64,000 nt of DNA from Buxus sempervirens. Lineage: Eukaryota > Streptophyta > Magnoliopsida > Buxales > Buxaceae. Below the pieces are notes generated by a model. The model made no database searches. It was not told the DNA's origin and saw only the letters and a program-made list of their open reading frames with translations. Positions 59,841 through 64,000 of this stretch are shown one piece after another. The number at the start of each line of letters is the position of its first letter. Positions within the stretch are counted from its first letter, which is position 1. The stretch spans positions 5,394,001 to 5,458,000 of the forward strand of contig OX387192.1 in assembly GCA_947561395.2 (NCBI GenBank). Reading direction: 5' to 3'. A program made the translations under genes and the position numbers.

Positions 59841-61635
59841 GGAGCCTCCTCCTTGAGCAAAGGACACACAACTCTTGTTTTGAATTCTCGCAAAGAAGAA
59901 CTCCAAGAGAAGAAGAAAACCGCTGTGGAATCGCCTCCAGCACTCAGGTAAGCCTCAACTTTTCTTTTTATTTTCTGTCTTTACATTCCTAGATCTAGAT
60001 CTCTTCTTCTACCTTTCTGTAGTGTAAAGCCTGGTTTGCATGTGTGGAAATCCTTCCCCGGCTCAAAGTATCTCAAGACTCCCCTAGCCGTAAAACGTGA
60101 AGGCGGATCTAGGAGAAACGAGACTGGGGATTGACCCTAGTGCTAGAACCTATGTAGCATAAGGCCTTTTTGATTGATTGTAAACCGTTCCATATTCAAA
60201 GTACCCTTGATTATCTTAAAGAGAACAGAGGGAAACGATAATGGAACGGAACCCTAGGCTATGCTAGAACCTATTTTATTGAATCTATATGCATGTGTAT
60301 GGATCTTGCTAGGTTTTTTTCACTTTTGCACACATATCACTATTTTGGCGGGATAGGCTCATATTTGGGGTTTATTGCATTTATTGTGATAAATCTCAAA
60401 TAAATGGCCTCAATCAATTCTGGAATGCCTTTCGGATGATTTTAAAGTATTTGTGTTCATCTTGCACGAATTTCATTTTTGTCAATTTTCGGACTTGGTT
60501 TTACTCAAAAATGGCTTAGCTTGACAGCACCTGTACCTTTACTTCGGACGCCCATAACTTCATCATCCGGATGAATTTTGGGGTGATTCCAGAACCATGG
60601 GAAAGGTGAGGCTGTCTAGTTTATGTCCACCAAATTTCATGAATTTCTATCTAGCCGATTTTTGACACCTCTCTGTCGAAGTTGAGTGGACAGTTCAGGT
60701 CCAAGTACAGAACTTGTCACTTCGACGGACCGCCATGTGTTCGTTTTAAGTCCGATTCGAGTGGTTTTTATTTCTGAGTACTCCTTTATGAGTCTATTTT
60801 CAAATCCAGTTGGTTTCATAATTTTTGGATCCCATTTGAATTATTGGTAGCCGATTTACTCAGAACTGCTCATTTGCACTTTTCTGGGTAAATCTGTGAT
60901 CTTCGGGGCCTGTTCGGGAGACCACCCAAGGCACACCCGAAAGGATTTTTGTATGAGGCTAGTTTCTGTTGAAAGATGGCCATACAGACTTCAATCACAC
61001 CAAATTTTACGGATTTCTATGTAGTGGATTTTTCTAGACAATTTTCCAAAGTTGCCCACTTATCACTTTTAAAAATCCCCAACAGCAACTTCAAAGGAGC
61101 ATAACTCCTAGATTGTTCATCGGAATGAAGTGAAATTTTGCATGAAACTCTTATTTACCTTAATCTTTCAAATGGATTTGGTTTGGTTCAATTTAGAATT
61201 GGATTTGAATGATTTTAAGGCAAATGACATACTTTTTACCAAATTTCCCGGATTTGATTTAACTTGGTTTTGAGCAACTTGTGCTTTGATTTCCACCTTT
61301 TTAATGTTCCAGAAATGATATTGACATAAAATGGGAACCCAAAATTCATTTGGATTCTCATGTGAAGATATCATACATTTGACCTTTTTCAAGGTTTTTC
61401 ATGATTTTTAGCAAGCTTTCTTACTTTGTTTTTAGCATGAGCATACACTTGGCAACCACTTCGTGTGGATGAATGGGGGTGCCTAACACCTTCCCCCGTT
61501 CATAATCTAATCCCCTTACCCATCTCTGGATTTGATTTTCAAGTAGGGTTATTTTTATCCTAGAATGTTTCTTTTGGCTATTTTTGCTTATTTTTAAACT
61601 TTTGGTGCCCATTCTCACCCCAAAATCATGAATGG

Positions 61636-61644
61636 TGGCGACTC
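61636..61644 (+). other. PBS-like motif inside the LTR
   Basis: TGGCGACTC, the same nine bases that open the real primer-binding site 84 bp downstream. The solo LTR has the same motif at 35577-35585, 81 nt before its end. Confidence 0.7.
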
Positions 61645-61719
61645 TCCCAATTTTTGCGTTGAGCCCGTGTGTTGACGGAGGGACGATCACTCCGGTGATT
61701 TTTTCCCATGTCTCACAAC

Positions 61720-61736
61720 TGGCGACTCTGCTGGGG
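61720..61736 (+). other. Primer-binding site
   Basis: TGGCGACTCTGCTGGGG two bases after the LTR end. TGG matches a tRNA 3' CCA; the sequence is like the tRNA-Arg site reported for Ogre/Tat elements (from memory). Confidence 0.8.
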
Positions 61737-61969
61737 ACTTGTGGATTTAAGCCTTTTTTTTGTTGTATGTTCATGCTTTTTCTTTACTTTTTGAATGCTT
61801 GCTATTTTGTTTACTTCATTTGTGCATATTGTTATATTTCAAATCAGATTAGGATGCTTAGAAATTTGTATGGATCCAAAGCCTATTTTGAAACATGATT
61901 TGGATGTGTTTTGTGATGACATGCTTTGATTTAAGTTGTTATGCCATGAAAAAGAAAATTTCAAAATCT

Positions 61970-62440
61970 GGAAATTTGGTGTAAATTTTGAGTATTCAAG
62001 CATGTTTCCCATGAATAATGCTTTTTGTGCTTAATGGTTGTTTTATGCCATGATTTGAACTTGGGGGTATAGAATGACATAAGTTGAGCATGAAAACAAA
62101 AAAAAAAATCTGAAATGCTTAGTGGGAATTTTGGGGATTTTCAAGCATATGTTTCCCAAGCTAAAAGCTTTTTATGTCATATTGTTAGCTTCTGGGTTTT
62201 AGGCTTGGATTTGGGCATAAAACCATGTCACTTGAGCATCCAATTGAAGAAAAAAAATCTGGAAATTTCAGTGTATATTTGGGGGATTTCAAGCATGTTT
62301 TACCTCATTGAAACACTTTTGAACCATGTCAAGTAGTGCAAAAATTTTAGGCTTCAAGTTGGGTAGAAATGGTACACTTTGAGCATGAAAAAGAGCATGA
62401 AATCTGGAATTCTAGAAATACTTTTGGGTTTCAAGCATGC
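61970..62440. repeat. Degenerate tandem repeat of about 145 bp
   Basis: Four diverged units begin AATCTGGAAATT(T) at about 61973, 62107, 62257 and 62401. Each is followed by TTTTGGG-ATTTTCAAGCATG and later a TTGAGCATGAAA phrase. They lie in the internal untranslated region. Confidence 0.7.
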
Positions 62441-63194
62441 TTACATGAGTTGATTGTTGTTTGCACAAATAACATGTTTTGTATACCACTTTTTGGGCAT
62501 GTAATATTTTTGTGCATATTTGGTGCTTGCTTGCTTGTATTTAGCTTCATTATTTTGTCATATATGCCTTCGCTTGAAATTGAATGCATGGATACGAAAA
62601 AGAGTGGCAAGGGGCTGGGACGTTGTGAATGTTACCACAATTTAAAATTGCACTTGAGCACTTGAAACAATTTGCACAGCCTACCCTTTACCTATTAAGA
62701 AGTTGAACCATGAATGTGTGTAGCTTGGCGCACCGAGGTCGTGACTTCGGAAAGCGAAAGTGAAAACATTTACCTTAGAATTTGAGTCAATGATGTGATG
62801 ACAATGGGATCTGTGATTCGATTCCGGGCATCACTAGACTTGAGTTCTAAGTTGCCAATTAAGCCAAAACCCAAAAACCATACGCTTGAAGGTGGAGAAA
62901 CACGTTTTCGGCTAAAAGCACACAATTGCGTTTGGGGGAATTGGGTGTAAATGTGGGAAGGCCGTTTGCATGTTTTACAGGCCAAGGTATAATGTGAATA
63001 CCATATTGAATGAAGGTAATACAAGGTGGCAAGGTAAAACCATGTTCTTTTCATGAATTTGGGGATTTTGCAAATATAATGTCCAAGCCCAATTTGGGGC
63101 AAGTTTTGAAGGTCAAATTAAGGTGAACATCAATTGGGAATGAAAAAAAATCAAATCTGGTGAAAAAATGAGTCAAAAAGGGCCATTTCGGCAA

Positions 63195-63335
63195 TAACCG
63201 GCTACTCAGGCCGGTTAATAACAACCCTGTTCATATCCGGTATATATTTCCGGATAAAAAGGCATATGCGTGAATCCGGTTATGGTAACCGGATACAATA
63301 AGGCATATTATTATCCGGAATGTTATACCGGATAC
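63195..63335. promoter_or_regulatory. Array of four palindromes, 39-bp period (internal region)
   Basis: TAACCGG/CCGGTTA (63195-63217), TATCCGG/CCGGATA (63234-63256), ATCCGG/CCGGAT (63274-63294) and TATCCGG/CCGGATA (63312-63334), each with about 9 nt between arms. Centres are 63206, 63245, 63284 and 63323, again exactly 39 bp apart. Between-arm sequence has diverged from the LTR array while arms and spacing are kept. Confidence 0.88.
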
Positions 63336-63639
63336 GTTCAAAAATGCACAAATTGGCTTTTCAGCCCAAGTTTTCAGAATAAAATGCCTAAAACACTGTG
63401 GATAATCCTTAGGCACCCCGAAAAGAACATAAGAAATGTTCCCAAAAATACAAAAAAAAGAAAAGAAAGAAAAACAAAAAAAGAATAAAATAAAATATTC
63501 TTTCAGGATTTAACCTAAGTTTGAAAATCAAAGAGGAAACCAAGGAGTCATATTTTTTGACACCAACTCAACTCAAACATGTGTCAGTCAAACTCTGGAA
63601 CTTGAAAACTGAGAAAATTCAGCAAATTTGAAGAAGAAA

Positions 63640-63958
63640 AAAAAACCTTTGGTTGGGTATTTTTATCAATCAAATCAAAAAAAAAAATGAAAACCTCGGT
63701 TGGTTATTTTTATCAATCAAATCAAAAAAAAGTGGGACACTTGGAAGCCCTAGAATATTCCAAGAAAACCTTGGTTGGTTATTTTTATCAATCAAATCAA
63801 AAAAAAATGAAAACCTCGGTTGGTTATTTTTATCAATCAAATCAAAAAAAAATGGGACACTTGGAAGCCCTAGAATATTCCATGAAAACCTTGGTTGGTT
63901 ATTTTTATAAAAAAAAATGAAAACCTTTGATTGGTTATTTTTATCAATCAAATCAAAA
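63640..63958. repeat. Two-level tandem repeat at the window end
   Basis: GGTTGGTTATTTTTATCAAT followed by CAAATCAAAAAAA recurs at about 63650, 63697, 63771, 63817, 63891 (shortened) and 63930. Short (about 47 bp) and long (about 73 bp, with GGACACTTGGAAGCCCTAG) units alternate, making a 120-bp higher-order unit (ATGAAAACCTCGG at 63687 and 63807). The ORFs over it are repeat readings, not genes. Confidence 0.9.
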
Positions 63959-64000
63959 CATTTGTGGGATACTTGGATAGAGTAGTCCAAGACACCTTTG

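Larger units (their letters stand above)
59445..61717 (+). repeat. 5' LTR, 2,273 bp
   Basis: TGTAGACACC...GTCTCACA. It has a TATA box at 59833-59840, a 39-bp palindrome array in U3 (59535-59676), and a PBS-like TGGCGACTC 82 bp before its end. The right LTR is outside the window, so the ends are set by TG/CA and the adjoining PBS. Confidence 0.8.
59445..64000 (+). mobile_element. Long-LTR retrotransposon (probably Gypsy, Tat/Ogre-like), left part
   Basis: 5' LTR 59445-61717, spacer AC, primer-binding site at 61720, then at least 2.2 kb of internal DNA running off the window. No gag or pol ORF is reached. A long untranslated stretch after the primer-binding site, and a PBS beginning TGGCGACTC, fit Tat/Ogre-lineage Gypsy elements; no protein domain confirms this. 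Confidence 0.72.

Noticed and set aside
59535..63335. Regular palindromic repeats suggestive of a CRISPR array
   Set aside because: This is plant nuclear DNA, the intervals between palindromes are about 14 bp and partly repeated, no cas genes exist, and both arrays lie in a retrotransposon.
63653..63990. Three overlapping ORFs of 77-106 codons on both strands
   Set aside because: All are readings of the tandem repeat; several frames are open because the unit lacks stops.

Overview
The window is nuclear DNA of a flowering plant. Two ordinary plant genes with GT-AG introns are recognisable, and most of the rest is nested transposable elements of typical plant lineages: L1 and RTE LINEs, Copia and long-LTR elements, hAT and Mutator-like MITEs, PIF/Harbinger, a Helitron and a hAT transposase family. 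The species cannot be named from the sequence.

Layout. 169-3400 (+) holds the last five exons of a calreticulin-3 type gene, ending in the ER-retrieval signal HDEL. 4423-10588 is a full-length, decayed L1-type LINE on the minus strand with a 16-bp target-site duplication. 11757-14553 is an internally deleted Copia-like element (minus strand, 5-bp TSD, only a gag remnant inside), with a 511-bp hAT MITE in one LTR. 15414-15622 is a foldback MITE. 16291-29220 (+) is a complete 8-exon glyoxalase II (hydroxyacylglutathione hydrolase) gene of 327 codons with every metal ligand present. Its introns carry an LTR-like fragment, an RTE LINE tail, a G29 tract and a 2.1-kb inverted-repeat element that contains a GGT-rich minisatellite and another hAT MITE.

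30456-37000 looks like an old PIF/Harbinger-type element with a transposase relic near one end and an LRR receptor-kinase fragment near the other. A hAT MITE and a 2.37-kb solo LTR have inserted into it. 37423-38870 is the 3' part of a Helitron (minus strand) with a textbook hairpin and CTAG terminus. 41651-41941 is a small unrecognised ORF. 43247-46260 is LTR-like.

46727-58929 is a decayed hAT transposase of the TTF-zinc-finger/ZMYM1-like kind. Part of it was tandemly duplicated (47488-55295 and 55296-58929). A 4,184-bp Harbinger element with an apparently intact three-exon DDE transposase then sits in the first copy, and the second copy preserves the empty site with a single TTA.

59445 to the window end is the left part of a long-LTR retrotransposon: a 2.27-kb LTR, a primer-binding site and untranslated internal DNA. 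Its most striking feature is two arrays, one in the LTR upstream of the TATA box and one in the internal region, each of four imperfect palindromes spaced exactly 39 bp centre to centre.

The two host genes are independent: ER glycoprotein folding for calreticulin, mitochondrial methylglyoxal detoxification for glyoxalase II. The strongest candidates for something undescribed are the 39-bp palindrome arrays, the primer-binding-site-like motif about 81 bp inside two LTR ends, and the young Harbinger element with its preserved empty site.
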